Notes: generated by a model from the sequence alone, not told the origin. Positions 43,888-56,194 are shown, counted from the first letter of the stretch. The stretch is DNA of 64,000 nucleotides from Acanthamoeba sp. SK_2022b (GCA_027943245.1 JANDJZ010000060.1:62001-126000); one strand, 5' to 3'. Numbers and translations: made by a program.

Positions 43888-44733
43888 TCAGAAGTTGGTG
43901 CCTTCTGCCCGATTGATGCGGTCCCTGAGCTCCTGGGGGATGGACGTCTTCTTGCCCTCCTGGTAGTCGTAATAGACCAGCCGCGAGTACCCCAGCGCGC
44001 ACACAGCTCCCTGTGCATTGCTCTCCTACGTGTACATGCACATAACAAATCATCAGCACAGCGAGCTTGTGGGCTCCAGGGAGGTTTGGTTACTACCACT
44101 TGGAATTCGGTAGTCCACGATGTCTCGCCGATGGCAGTGGTGCGGGTGGAGATGGTCACAGTATCGGGCCACGTCACCGGGCGCAGGTAGCGACAGTTGG
44201 ACTCAGCCAAGATCAAGCTGTACCTGGCCGAGGGCGACAAGTCGATGCCTGATGCACCATTGGGCTCAATCAGATAACGACCACAAACACCACTGTTTCA
44301 CTTGTTGGCTCGAGCCACCATCAGCACCCCAGGCAGTGTTGGGGCAGCGTTGAGGCTGGTGTAGCGGTACCGAGCTTCAGTGCTTGTTCACAGCGGAGGG
44401 TCTCGAACCACCCTGCCGGAGGGAAGGGAGAGAAAGGAGGCGAGAAAATGAGGAAAGAACGAAGCTGCATCACTGCAGTGGGAAGATGGGGGAGGACGTA
44501 CGGAAGTGCACTACATTGTTGACGTGGTTGAAGGCGTCAAGCTCTCCCCAGTTAACCGGACGTGTGATGCTGAGAGGCCACCGTACCTTTTCTTCCCCAC
44601 CTTCGTCCCTCGTGCTTAGTGGCATCGCGCGCACATGCGGGGGCCACAGCAAGGCCTTCGAGCCAGTAGCAGTGCTGCACTTGCCCACGACACCAAACCA
44701 TGTTCGTGCCGTGCCGCGGCGTACGGAACGCAT
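43888..44733 (-). CDS. Hotdog-fold acyl-CoA thioesterase (4HBT/FcbC-like), probably mitochondrial
   Basis: The start is MRSVRRGTARTW at 44733 and the stop TGA at 43888, with several short introns. The first ~35 residues are Arg-rich, Ser-rich and lack acidic residues, like a mitochondrial presequence. The hotdog signature is VNWGELDAFNHVNNVVHFR, with the catalytic Asp in DAFNHVNN. It is followed by WFETLRCEQALKLG, then YSLILAESNCRYLRPVTWPD and TISTRTTAIGETSWTTEFQV. The tail is LGYSRLVYYDYQEGKKTSIP. It hydrolyses acyl-CoA thioesters; chain length cannot be told. It shares an 86-bp promoter with the next gene. Confidence 0.85.
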
Positions 44734-44819
44734 CTTTTTGTTGTGTCTGAATGCGTCGACAGAAATAGATCCGAGATAAAAAGATAAAAAGATATAAAAA
44801 TAATTAAAAATAAAAAAGG
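44734..44819. promoter_or_regulatory. Very short bidirectional promoter
   Basis: 86 bp between divergent start codons, strongly A-rich (repeated gataaaaag and taaaaa), in contrast to the GC-rich flanks. Confidence 0.6.
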
Positions 44820-45971
44820 ATGAAGAGGGCCACGTTTGCGGAACCAGAGGAGGCCGACGAGGGTGGGGCTGGCGAGCTGGCCGTTGCAGCATCTCCTCAT
44901 CATCGTCTGCACCAGCCCAGCCGCAGTTGCCTCAAGGAACACCACCAGGAAGGGAGCCACGTATTGTCTTCGTCTTCAAAGGTCGCCCTCTCGAGCCTCC
45001 ACCATCAACATCACCACGTGCATTTCCTCTCCAACTCGGGCACCGCGATAGGCGGCTCGCAAACTGCGCCATCCAACCAACTCGTCGTCATCGATCTCAA
45101 CAAACTGCGGTCGAGCCAAGCAGGCCAGGCCCTCCTCTTTAGGTACTTGTTTGTTATGTTCTCTTTTTGCGATATATTGATGATATAAAAATAATAATTA
45201 TTCATTAAATAACTGCATAAGTCAATAATAATAATAATAATAAATCAATAAAAAAAAATGACAGAGATCTTATTTGTCTGCCAGGTCGGTGCCCTTTGGT
45301 ATGCTGCGAGCGCGCCACACATACGCGACGCGCTTTGCCGTGGTAGGTGGTGGCCGCCGCACGTTGGTGGACGGTGTGGCCGAGAACATCGCCTCGGAGG
45401 TGTCCGTGTGCAAGGTAAGCTCCCTCCCTCTGCTCGGCGAGTAAGCTGCTGTTCCCCGTGCACGTTCTCCTGACACCGCGTTGTGCCTGATGTCCACGCC
45501 ATCACTCACTCAGGAGCCCACCAGCGATACAACGACAGCGCCAGAGGAGATGTTCGAAGTCATATTCAGGCCGCTGAGCCGAGGCCCCTTTGAGGGCGTG
45601 TTCTATCTGTGGGTCGAAGGGTCGGCGCCAGCCGGCGAGCTCATGCGGACCGAGTCCTGCGACATGGCCGAGGCCAAGCGCAACGACGACGAAGATGCAA
45701 AGGCGGAGAGCGCAGGCGAGGCAAAGAAGCGAAAGACGGAGCCGTCCTCCCCTCATTCTCCCAGCCGGTGTCGCCTTGAAGTTGTCATCACGGCTCAGGT
45801 ATGCGTTTTTCTGTGTACCTCATCTGGCCAACAGAGCAGGCGCTCACGTGTGTCATGCAGATACTGCGGAAGGGCATGGGCAAGCCGAGCCTGCGCGACG
45901 GCGTGCGATGCATCGCCATCGACGAAGAGGAGGACAGCGACGCCGACTCGGACGGCTGGGCGGGCTTCTAG
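44820..45971 (+). CDS. C20orf27/ADISSP-like protein (UPF0687)
   Basis: The start is MKRATFAEPEEADEGG at 44820 and the stop TAG at 45969; four exons are visible. A His-rich stretch (HHQHHHVHF) precedes the body: SVPFGMLRARHTYATRFAVV, then TTTAPEEMFEVIFRPLSRGP and GVFYLWVEGSAPAGELM. The C-terminus RKGMGKPSLRDGVRCIAIDE, ending DGWAGF, matches the end of animal C20orf27, which has a similar TPMLLDGVKCVG ... WHGF. The animal protein has been described as adipose-secreted. There is no signal peptide here, so an ancestral intracellular role is likely. It carries an acidic/basic insert (DMAEAKRNDDEDAKAESAGE). Confidence 0.7.
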
Positions 45972-46195
45972 GCACACGAGAGTGGCACCATCATCGCTGT
46001 GTGGTTTTGTTGATAGTTGGTGAGTGTGTAAAAGGTGTTGATAAAGGTTTACATTCCCTTTCTTCCGTGAAGAGAAACCTTGGCCCAAGGAAGCTCAGAC
46101 CACGGTGCACACCCACTGGATCTCCTTTCCCTTCCTCGTCTGAGGAAGGCTTGCTGCGTCTCTTCTTCTTCTTCTTGGAAAAATCTCTTGGTGGT

Positions 46196-47808
46196 TTACT
46201 TGCCGCCGGGCTGTATGCGCTTGTTGCGAGCCCCGCGGCTCTTCGTGGTCGAGGTTCTGACCTCCGCCTCCAGGTCGGCTGCCTCCTTCTCCTTTTCTTC
46301 CTCCTCCTCCTCGGCTTCCTGTTCATCGTAGAGCGGCACCAGCTTGCTCGCATTGGGAGGCAGCTTGGGCGGCTTGAACCTCCAGCTCGAGGCGTTGGTG
46401 CGGCCTACAAGTCAAGGGGTCAATACATCGTCAGATCATCACAGCGATGAAAGCGAGAGCCACACGTACCAGAGACCATTATCTCCTCCGGCCAGTGCGA
46501 GGAGGTGTGGCCCTTGCGGAAGGCCTCCTGCCTCTTGCCGATGACATCGGAGGTGAGGCGCGCCAGTGGGGTCATGCACACGTACGCCACAAGCCTACGC
46601 GGAGGGAGCACGGAACCGTCCTTTGGCAGCGGGTGGGCCTGGAGGGGAGAGGGACAACGATGATGTGTCAGTCACTCGAGGCCTTGGTCACCGACCAAAA
46701 AAGCTCTCCAGGCCTGGTGCCTTACCGTGGTGGGCGGAGCGTTGCAGTGAATCACGCGGCTATCCCAGAGGACCATGTCGCCAGCCTGAGCGCACACTTT
46801 GATGGGGCTCAGTCCCGCTCGCTTGATCTCATTCTGCCATGGGCTCTCCTGTTCATCAGCAACAAGAGGGAAGAAATAGAGAGTGAGTCACCGTGTATCC
46901 TCGATGGTAGCTGATGGCCACGTACAGGACCGAATTTCTCGAGCTTGACGAAGTCGCGAGAGCTGTTGGCGAGGTGTGGATGGTTGCGGAAGATGTCCTT
47001 GAACACCTTGTGTGAATCGGGGACGACGACCAGGCCGCCGTCTTTCTCGCCTGCGTCGTAGTAGTTGACGAAACCTTGTACGCAGATCTTGTCGGGCTTC
47101 TGGCCACCGTTCTGGTCGAGGTGGAACCAGCCCGTCTTGGTGAGCCACTTCTCGTTGTACTCGAAAGGCCTGAATATGCAGAAGCCATCGAAGCTTGTCG
47201 CCAACTGCGAGCCAGCAAAGAAGAATGAAAGTCAGTTCAACGTACCACCCACTGATGCTACTGCACCGTGCACACGTTTGCGCTAGATATCACGTACATC
47301 TGGAGCCTGCCAGATAGTGCTGTAGATGGTCTGCACCGTGGCCAGGCCACGGTTGAACCATAGGAAGGCGCTCTGGCCTACGCCCTCCGACACGATGATA
47401 CCCTTGCCATACGGATCAGGCCAGCCTACAAATAACAGAGCGAAAATGTATCAATTTAATTGTTAAAAACAATTAAAAAGTGTAAGTACGGACCTGTATT
47501 CCAGGTGCTGGGGTCATTGCGCTTGATGCTTGCGGTGGGCATGGACTCTAGAAAGTCCCAAGCTAGCTTGCGTCCCTCCTCGAGCTGTGAAGTATTTTTT
47601 AAGGTTAATAATTCAAGTTAAAAAGGAGAGAAAAAGTAGGCACCTGGTCCGGAGTGACCACGTCCTTGAACACGGCGTAGCCATGTTCTTCGAGGTAGGC
47701 GTAGCCGGCAGGGTCGTCCACTGCAAACCTAGGAGGCGCATATGGCGCTATGCGCGGGGCCTGTCCTGCGTGTCCACCGCCTCTTCCACGTCCTCCTCCC
47801 TTCCGCAT
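46196..47808 (-). CDS. Phytanoyl-CoA dioxygenase (PhyH) family protein
   Basis: A Fe(II)/2-oxoglutarate-dependent dioxygenase. The start MRKGGGRGRGGG is at 47808 and the stop TAA at 46196. Gly-rich first residues lead to YAYLEEHGYAVFKDVVTPDQ, the usual PhyH opening. The iron-binding HxD is in TGWFHLDQN. GLVVVPDSHKVFKDIF follows, then the distal His in MVLWDSRVIHC and the 2-oxoglutarate Arg in RRLVAYVCMTP. The C-terminus is a Glu/Lys-rich tail ending NKRIQPGGK; no PTS1 is present. The substrate may be a branched fatty acyl-CoA or a small metabolite. The metal-binding residues are all present. Confidence 0.88.
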
Positions 47809-48268
47809 TGTTGTTGTCAGTAGGATGGTAGTTCGTGTGCTTGTGTGTCCCAAAACGATAAGTTGAGCTTTTTCCTGGTCGCCCCACCGAGAAAAAGCTC
47901 AGGGTAGTCGGTTCGCAGAACCTGAACCCAGGAAAAAGATCTCTGCCTTTGTTGAGAAGAGAAAAAAAGAGAAAAAAGCTTTGAGGTTTGTCCCCTGGAT
48001 TTGGCTGCTTTGTAGTGAGGGTGGAGGGCAGCTGCTACCCCTGATGGTCGGGTGCTTTATCACTTGCGCGCAATGCAAAAATAATGAAGCTCTCTGAGCA
48101 CAAGCGCTGTCCACAAACATCAGGGCTTTTCTCGGCTGCTGCGGGCAGACATGAGCTGTTCTCTACTGCCCCTGCTCCCCGAACTGTTTCTGGCCGATAG
48201 GGGCTGCAGCAGCAGCGACTGTGGCATCAGTACCTGCAGGTAGCGTAATGATGGGCCACAATGAAGCG
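47809..48268. other. Intergenic spacer (460 bp)
   Basis: It separates two minus-strand genes. It should hold the PhyH promoter and the 3' region of the RhoGAP gene. No coding or RNA feature was seen. Confidence 0.4.
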
Positions 48269-51200
48269 TTAATCACAGTGGTGGTGCGGCGTGAGTGTAG
48301 AGGCCATGGTCACCTTGGCCAACGGGGAATACTTGTCCTCTTCCTCTTCGGTCCACGCCCGCTTGACAGAGAACTTGAGCGCCCCCTGCAGCTCCATCAG
48401 GTCTCTGATTATGTCATCCTTGAGCTCGCTCAGCTCAAGCCTAGAGCGCGCGCACACACGTGCACAGTCAGTCGAGCCCAATGCACACGGCTCGGGCGGA
48501 TATGGAGAATAGGACCGTGTGAAGGCTTCGGCCTTCGTCTTCTCCTTGATGATCTGGGCTGACTGGCGGAGCTTCTGGTATTTTTCCTTTTTGTGGCGCG
48601 CCACGGGGATGGCGCCCAGAAACATCTCGAGCGACGTAAGGAACTGGTCCTTGGCCGAGCCTACTGCATCCAGAGCCCTACGATGGTTCTCGCTCTCCTA
48701 CACCCCACCCCGGAACGTGTGAGTGGACATGGTGAGGGTGAGTTGGCGGAATGGCGTGGACAGCATACCCTGAAGAATTTATCGACATACTTGGGGAAGT
48801 CAGCCAGGAATATCTCTTCTTTGTCTTGGCCTTCGGACAGCTTGTGGCCAATCCTCCGCGGATCACGATTGGCGTCTTCGTCCTGGATTACGAGCACCTT
48901 CTCCATCACTGGCAGCAGCACCTCCCGCAGCATATAAAAGTCCAGCTCCACTTTCCTGCAAACACACACCGCCACCCGGTTGGCCGTGAGTGCACGTGCT
49001 GATCGACTGATCACGCGGTGACATGAGCAGTACTTCTTCTTGAGCAACAGCTCTTCCACTTCCTTTGATAGCTCTTCAGTTTCCTCGCTGAGCGCCTTGA
49101 GCTCTTTCTGCTGTTCATCGCTCTCCTGTATGGTCCGTACACATTAGATGGCCCCGGCGCAGCACGGTTGGCACAAGGCTTGCCCGCACACGAACCTCGA
49201 TAGTCTTTTTCGTTCTTTGTTTGATTTGCTGCTGTTGGGCGTAATCCTGACTCTGCTCCGGCGTCATCATTTGCACGTAGGATATCGGTATTCGCCCAAA
49301 CTCCCCTGATGAATATGGCCCATCAGTTCTTGTACGCATGTTAGGTGGGGTGCGTGTGCTCCTACCTGACTTGGCTTCGCAGAAGGGCCAGGTGTGGTCC
49401 TCCACCACTACCCTAAGCACGGCTCCTTGAGAAAAGGAGAGCTCATCGGACTGCAAACCAAACCATCCATGGCGTGAGATGACATTTCCGTCCATTTTAG
49501 GGGGTGCGTGGTCAGTCACGAGCCTCACCGATTTGGCTTCGTAGTCGTGCTGGGCCCGACAACACACCGCTCCCATTCCCCTTGCCGTCAGTCGCGGGTC
49601 AATGACCTTATTCTGTTGTTTGCAGCGAATCAGCAGTGGGGTCCACGATATAATAAGGCCGGTGTGGTGTACCCTGAAAACGTATTCAAACTCTTGTATG
49701 AGGACGACCACGATGGAGTTGATCTTTGGCGTGTCGGCCATAGCCGCAACCGGGTCCTGATCAGCACACCTGTCCTCAACACAGCACACGCGTGGTCAGC
49801 AACGAACGAAACTACCAAGACAAATTGGTGGTTGACTAACCGGAGCAATGCCGGTGCAAATACAGTGGCGATGTTGGTGGGCGCCATCTTGTTCTTGTCG
49901 GAGTGGGCGGCCACGCGAACAAGGAAGGAGAAGAGATAGCTGCAAGCAGGGCGCAGACACACAGGAAGAGGTTACTCGCCAATCTCCCGCGCGAATGATG
50001 TTTTGAGCTCCACGACGCGTGCGAGGGAGGGAACAAGGGCCACGCACTGGAGTAGGGCTTTGTTGATGGGAGGTAGTCGGTTGACGAGATAACGCAGGAA
50101 ACGCAGTTGCAGTGCTTTGTCGGTTGTGCCTGCAATGAATGTTCGATTAGTGCGTGATGGTTGGACTTGGAGTGAGACATGAGTTGTCCGCGCAAAATAC
50201 TGAGATCGCGCACCCGAGGCTGATATGAAGTGTTCGTAAAGTGGGAAGGTCATCAGAGGTTCTGGCAACTCTCGAAAGTAGTACTTGAGCAGACCGGTCA
50301 CAGTGTGCGGATCCTGCTCCGACGTCAGGTCCACGTCCTCGCCTTTGTCAAACCGGGCCGCGTATTTGTCCATCAGCGTCGCGCTGCCGGAGAGCCTGAA
50401 GATGCCCTCCACCGCCAATACTGCAACACCAGGAATTGTTAGTCACGCCCTAGCATAGATGTCGTGAAGCAAGAAGTACTTCGTTCGTTGTCGATGTAAT
50501 TGATGCACTTGACGATGAGGGCGGGAATCTGTGAGCCGTCGGGGTTGTGTACAGCCAGCTCCAGCGGCCTTCCGAAGAGCATCTCCGCTCGATCTGAACA
50601 GCGTTACGGAGTGCAGTAGTGTGAGCTCCCTCCAAGCTTATCGGGATAGAGAGGGGTCTATACCTTTCTTCATCTTCTTTACAGACAGCGTGGCAGAGGA
50701 AGTGGCGGTCAGCAGTGGCGGAGGCGACGGCATAGGACCGTTCTTGCTCCCGCTTCGGTCCATGATCTTCTGTAATGCCGCCATCCACTCTTTCCTCTCC
50801 TGTGAAGCAAAGGCGGGGGAGGAGTGAACAACTGCTGGTTCATAAAAAGCGAGAGTCTGGTGCCAGGAGTTCTCAACCGTTGGCGATTCGGTCTTGAGAG
50901 AATAGTTCTGCAACTTCTTGCCGTCGGCATTCTCCAGCTTGGCGTTGGGCGATAGGATGAGATCCCATGCGTAGGACTTCTTTTTCACCTCCCCCTCCTT
51001 CAGCAAGTACTGCTGCACGTCAATTACATCCGTCGGCTTCCCCTCCTAAACGGTTAGTTGTTCAAAATGTTAGGCCACTTATGAGCAAACCACACAGAGA
51101 GGGGAAGAGAGAGAGAGAGAGAGAGAGATGGCTACCGAGACGTTCTTGTAGTAGAACAGAAGGTCGTTGTCCAACACGAACCATCGCTTCTCCCACTTGT

Positions 51201-52326
51201 GCTTGTTGTTGGCGTATATATAAAGAGTGCCTCGCATCGACGAGGTGGGCGTCTGTGGAAAGAGAGAGATGCGGGAAGTCAGTCCCCTCGCAACCACTTT
51301 GAGGGATTGAGATGAACATGCCAGTGCTGCGGTGACGTCCTCGCTTGTAGCTGGAGTCGAGAGGGGTGAATTGAGAGACGCCGCTACTGCGCTGCCGCCC
51401 TTGGCTGTCACCCAAACGGGTTAGGCAGTGGAGCGTGAGCGTGCATGATGTGGAAGCATGATACCGCTCGTGGCGGTGGCATCCCGTAGGATGTTGCCGC
51501 GGGTATGGGTCAGGACAGCGCGGTGCTTGAACCAGGGTGTGGGCTTGTCCACAGGATCGTCGGGCCGTCGAAGGCACAGCACGATGCCTTGGTTCAGCTG
51601 CTCCTGTTCAAACAGCGGGCGGTTCACATCCAAGGCTGCGCAATACGGTTTGAGTGTTGGCTTAGAGGTATGTAGCATGAGAGGTATGAACTCATACGTT
51701 GCGACTCGCCCGACAGATAGAGGATAAGGTCGGTGTCATCGTCACGGTCGAACTTCTTGCGCACGAGGGGTAACCACTCGCGCAGCGGAGCCGTGAAGTC
51801 AAGCAAGACCGTTTTGGCCCTGTCGTAACACTTGACCTTCACCACCTGGTACTTTTTCCGCAGCTCTATGTCGCACTGTGTTTTTCACCACGCGTAAGCT
51901 TGGGCTTGCGTTTGGAATAAAGGTTTGGGAGGGGGCTGGAGGGAGGGGGCTAGCGAATACCTTGGGCCTCGTGGCGTCGGGGAGAGGGAGAGACTCGTGT
52001 TCCTTGAGCCAACACATGTCCACGGCGCTGGGGACAAGAGTAGGGGGGAGGCGCGGTGATGATTCGTCGCGCATTGAGGACGAGGACGAAGGGGAGGGCA
52101 CGGCGAGCGTGTCCTCGGCCATCTCACTGCTGGACGCCATTAGGGGGGAGGGGCGTCGTGGGTGATGAAGGAAGACCACGTAGTCACTGGATTCGCCCTT
52201 GAACTGGCGCGAGAGGGACAGGAGAATCTCCTCCTTGATCTCTCGTATCGTCTTCTCTCGCGGCTCTTTCACTACCACATTGCGGAAGGGAGCCTTCAGA
52301 AAGTGAACACGGACGACCAGCGCCAT
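48269..52326 (-). CDS. Talin-F0-like / PH / RhoGAP / SH3 multidomain protein
   Basis: The start MALVVRVHFLKAPFR is at 52326 and the stop TAA at 48269; roughly 900-1,000 residues in many exons. The N-terminus resembles the talin F0-F1 head: an ubiquitin-like fold with DYVVFLHHP, WLKEHESLPLPDA, then DIELRKKYQVVKVKCYDRAK. A PH domain follows: MRGTLYIYANNKHKWEKRWF, then VLDNDLLFYYKN, and RKEWMAALQKIM. RhoGAP comes next: EGIFRLSGSATLMDKYAARF (Arg finger), LLKYYFRELPEPLMTFPLYE and NKMAPTNIATVFAPALLR. The SH3 domain has RAQHDYEAKS, DELSFSQGAVLRVVVEDHTW and GRIPISYVQM. The tail is long and helical (KALSEETEELSKEVEELLLK, ARHKKEKYQKLRQSAQII), possibly BAR-like. It likely inactivates a Rho/Rac GTPase at integrin-like or phagocytic adhesions (inference). 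Confidence 0.88.
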
Positions 52327-52698
52327 GATGTGTAGCAGTAGAAGTTGTGGATTGTTGTTGTGGGAGTTGTTAGCGAAGAGAAGCTCTGGTGGAAGGTGGA
52401 AAGAGGGTGGCTGGCGTTGCTCCTTGGTCGGCCGTCCTTCCACACTACCCAGTCTTTCGTTTCCCTCGTTTCTATTGTTTGGCTGTGTAGTCTTGTCGCC
52501 CCTTGCTTAATTGGATAATTTCCTCTTTTGGGCCGGACCTCTTTTGATTTAGCGGCAACTGAAATAATATAATTAAAAATAATATAATTATGGCGCCACA
52601 AAAATAAGATTACAGATATTTTGTAAATGATAAAAACAAGAACAACAGGCACACGGGAGGCACCATGTGTGGAATTACGAAGTGCTTCATTGAGACAA
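52327..52698. promoter_or_regulatory. Promoter of the RhoGAP gene and 3' region of the SAPS gene
   Basis: AT-rich spacer. It contains a direct repeat of about 14 bp (aataatataattaa) at 52563-52591. Nothing coding was seen. Confidence 0.4.
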
Positions 52699-53307
52699 CT
52701 AGGCCAAGGGAACCGTCACCGAAGGAGTTGTGGGTCCGCTCGAGTTGGTACTCACCGCTTCCCACCATCCTTGGTCTGCATCACCACAGCACGCCATTAT
52801 TGGCGCCGACGTCAGTCCCAGACCACGAGGGAAACCAACACAAGACAACAAAAGGATGGTACCGGCCAGGAGCGACGTCAAGTCGGGGTCGCTAAGCGAA
52901 GTCCGAGTGAGGCTGTTCATGATCTCCTTGACCGGTGGTCGCAGAGCGGTCATCTCCGGGTCCGGTGAGCTCCTACATACGTGCATGAGGTCTCGTTAGC
53001 CCGGACACCACTGGGGCACATCTGGAGGCCTCATCAGGCGTACCCAGCGAGGCCGCAGAGCGGCAAGACCTGAAGAATCTGGCGAATGAACGAGCCCTCT
53101 TTGATCACCTACAGCAGGCAAAGGGAAGAGTCGTGAGACGGCCGCAAGGCTTGTGAACGAATGGGAGGAATAGTACGGCAAGCAAGAAGGAGCGCGGTTT
53201 GTCCTTAATCAGAATGGGCTTCAACGTCTGAATGATAACCGTGTGGAGAATGTCCATGCGAGGATTGTCGATGAGCAGCTCCTGTGATGACAGAAATCGG
53301 TTGTTGA

Positions 53308-53368
<61 letters not shown>

Positions 53369-56020
53369 AGGAAAAACAATCGACCGATGGTTTAGGGTGA
53401 GATTGGTAGAGATCAGTACCACTAAGAGAGCGGGGAAATGGAATGACATGAGCAGTGCAAAGAATTCCTCGGCGAGCGCGTCGTTGGCGGAGGGAACAGT
53501 GAAGTGGAGCACCAGCGATCGCATCGACTCGGCAATTTTCAATCGCAGCAGCCCGAAAGGTCGTTTCCTCGTTTGTTGCTGGGATCTCTGCTCTCCGTTG
53601 GCCGCGCTCATGGTGACCGCTATTCTCCCATGCCGCTTAACCATCCGCAGCCCGATCATTGCATCGCTCTCCGCTTGCTTGGCTTCAGTCTCTCGCTGCC
53701 AATCGGCTTTGCCCAGCTCCGATGCTCCTTCGGGAAGTAATCGCCGCACCAACGCCGGCAAGCTTTCTTTAAGCACCTCGACGAGGACTTGATTGAAATG
53801 CGATTCCATTTGGTCGCTTTCGTTCTTTTGGCCGCTTTCGTTCGTTCTGCCGATTCCCGGATTGCCTTCGCTCTTGCCTGCTTGTCGGATGTCGACTCGC
53901 GGCAGGCCCTCCTGATTCTGCGTGGCGGTGTGTCGGTCCGCTGAAGGTGAAGCGGAAGAAGTTGACGCGGTGGTCTCCTCTTGATTGCTGCCAGCAGCTT
54001 CTTCCTCTTCCTCCGCCCTCTTCCTCTTCTCGGCATCGCGCATTCGGTCGCAGACCAACAGCGACGAGAGAAGAGCCAGCCCCTCGCCCACCACCTTATC
54101 GTTCTGCTTACGGTGTACAACGGATTCGATCAGGTTTCGGACGCATGCGTGACTCCCAAGGAGCAAAGTAGGGTGCGGGGCACAAACCTGGTGTTGCAAA
54201 ATCGAGCGCAGGAAGGACCGGAGTCGGGCCTCTTCCATGAAGTCGTAGAAGATGGGTGGCGGGAGTTGACTGATGTTCAGATGCGAGCGCGCGATCATGA
54301 CCAACTGCCCCAGCAGACCGAACGCCTAACAAACGATGAAGCCAATGAGCCGACTCCACGCGGTCGACGCGACGCTCAGGCAGCCAAGCTGGGTCTTCAT
54401 CATTACCTTTTCGGTGACCTCGGCTCGTCGTCTTTGATCATCGCCACCTCCATCAGATTGCAGGATGGTAGCGATCACCCGATCCACAAAACTGCCGGCG
54501 ATCAACCACTATTTGACGATGAGGAGCCATTAGGGCCACCCAGCACGCTTAGGAGGAGTCTAAGATGACCTGGTAAGAGCTGTACCTCATTGAAGGCGAC
54601 CACCAGGCTCGGGTTGACGTCAAACTCGGAGAGCGGGAGCTGAAGGACGCGCGGCCCGCCGGTGGGCAGCCAGGCCGAGGGCGGGGCCTCGCTGAGGAGG
54701 CTCACCAGGGTGGTGAGCACGTCGGACACGATCAGATGGTCCAAGTGCAACAAAAAGAAGTCCACAAACATCTCTGCAGGCGTGTCGACGAGATATGAGA
54801 GCACCTGCCACGAGGCACCGGTGAGTTCATAGTAGCCACCAACACTGGCGGGTGCAATGCGATGCAATGCGATTGCCTTACTTTCTCGCGGGACTGTGGT
54901 CGATAGGCCAAGACCTGGAGGAGCGTGCCGGCCTCTGGTGGCGGCGCCCGGAACCGGGGTTTGCCGTCCTCGTCCTCGGGTGTAAAGAAAGATGAGAACA
55001 GATGGTGGATGATCCTGCGGTCAAATGATCCGTTCACACAACACGCGATACGTAAGCAACCACAGGCATCTTTTCCCTGTGCAAGCACGACAAGAAACGG
55101 GAGAAACGTACCTAGTCTGGCCGCTATCGTCAAACACGCCACCTTGCCTCACCTCCAAAGAGAGCAGCTCCTGGCAGAAACTCTTGACCTCCTCACTGAG
55201 CAGGCATCAGTCTACAGCCCACAGAAGACCTCCCACCAAACCAGTCGAGCACACGTACGGGGTGAGCGACGCTTGCCGTTGTTGCATTGTCTCCGTCTTT
55301 GAGGGCGAGCTCGGTGGGCTGGTGCCGTTGCCGCCGAAGGCGTACTGCAGGATCTTGTCCACCACTCGTTCCCGGTTGACGCTGTTATGGCGAAGTACTG
55401 TCAATAATGACCTAGCCAGTGCGCTCACACTGAGACAGTGTGATGGCCTGGGTTGCGGAGCGTACAAGAGGATGAGCTCCTGGTTGGCGCGCTCGGCTTC
55501 CCAGAGCAGGTGCTCGGTGCTGGCCTCAGCGAGCAGGCGCTCCAGGGTCACGTCCTCTCTGCTGGTGCGCCACTCCTTGAGCATCTCGCCTATGTACATG
55601 AATCCTGCTCCGCCACCGCACCACCACAGGTCACTCAGGGCTCTCACGCAGCTGTACCGCGGAAGGATAAATAATGAATTGATAAATAAATAAAAAAAGC
55701 ATCGCATAGCACCCCACGCGGTTACGGCATGAACGTGAACGAGGTGGTGCAACAAGGAAAAAGCTAGCCCTTGGGCGCGGAGGGGGGGGAGGACGGAGAA
55801 CGAAAGCGAGGGATTTGGTATGGATGGGCAACAGCATAGGGGCTTGTGGGTGCGGCAGTAAAGAAGGGTTGACATAAAATAGCCAGAAAAAGAACCTGTG
55901 GGATGTACCAAAATATTCCTCGAGGACAGGAGCGGCAGCAGGCCGGGAGGCCTCGATGGAGGGGAAGCGGAGGCCTGTGGGGGTCTCCAAAGCAGCCACC
56001 ACCCCATTCTTCCTCTCCAT
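52699..56020 (-). CDS. SAPS-domain protein (PP6 regulatory subunit / Sit4-associated)
   Basis: SAPS proteins recruit and direct the PP6/Sit4 phosphatase. The likely start is MERKNGVVAALETPTG at 56020. Its exon ends F-G|gtacat and joins in phase 1 to the next exon near 55591, giving EEYFGEMLKEW. The SAPS region has EDVTLERLLAEASTEHLLWE, AERANQELILFL and DKILQYAF, then FVDFFLLHLDHLIVSDVLTT, VAFNEWLIAGSFVDRVIATI, NLIESVVHRKQNDKVVGEGL and RMDILHTVIIQTLKPIL. The C-terminus splices to DQGWWEAVSTNSSG and stops at TAG 52699. A charged, Ser-rich insert separates the two halves of the SAPS region. The first intron (~320 bp) is unusually long for this window, so the 5' end is less certain. Confidence 0.8.
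53307..53369. repeat. (AAC)n/(TTG)n trinucleotide repeat in a SAPS intron
   Basis: About 20 triplets inside the 138-nt intron at 53282-53419. The intron has no in-frame stop and its length divides by three, so retention would add a poly-Asn tract. Confidence 0.93.
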
Positions 56021-56194
56021 CTCGCTTCTGCGGCTGCGACAGACTCACGCAGCCTCCTGCTCCGCGCTGCTGTAGTACTGCAGCTCGCACGGACAGGGGA
56101 CACAAGTGGAATGCCAAGAATTCTTGTAGACAACAGGAAGAAGCGTTCTTCTGTTCTGTGTTCTTGACAAAATCGTGGCCAGATGTGGCCTCAC

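Noticed and set aside
53282..53419. Poly-Asn tract as constitutive coding sequence of the SAPS protein
   Set aside because: Good donor (GTG|gtactg) and acceptor (tcatcacag) flank it and the flanking SAPS residues join naturally. Kept only as a retention hypothesis.
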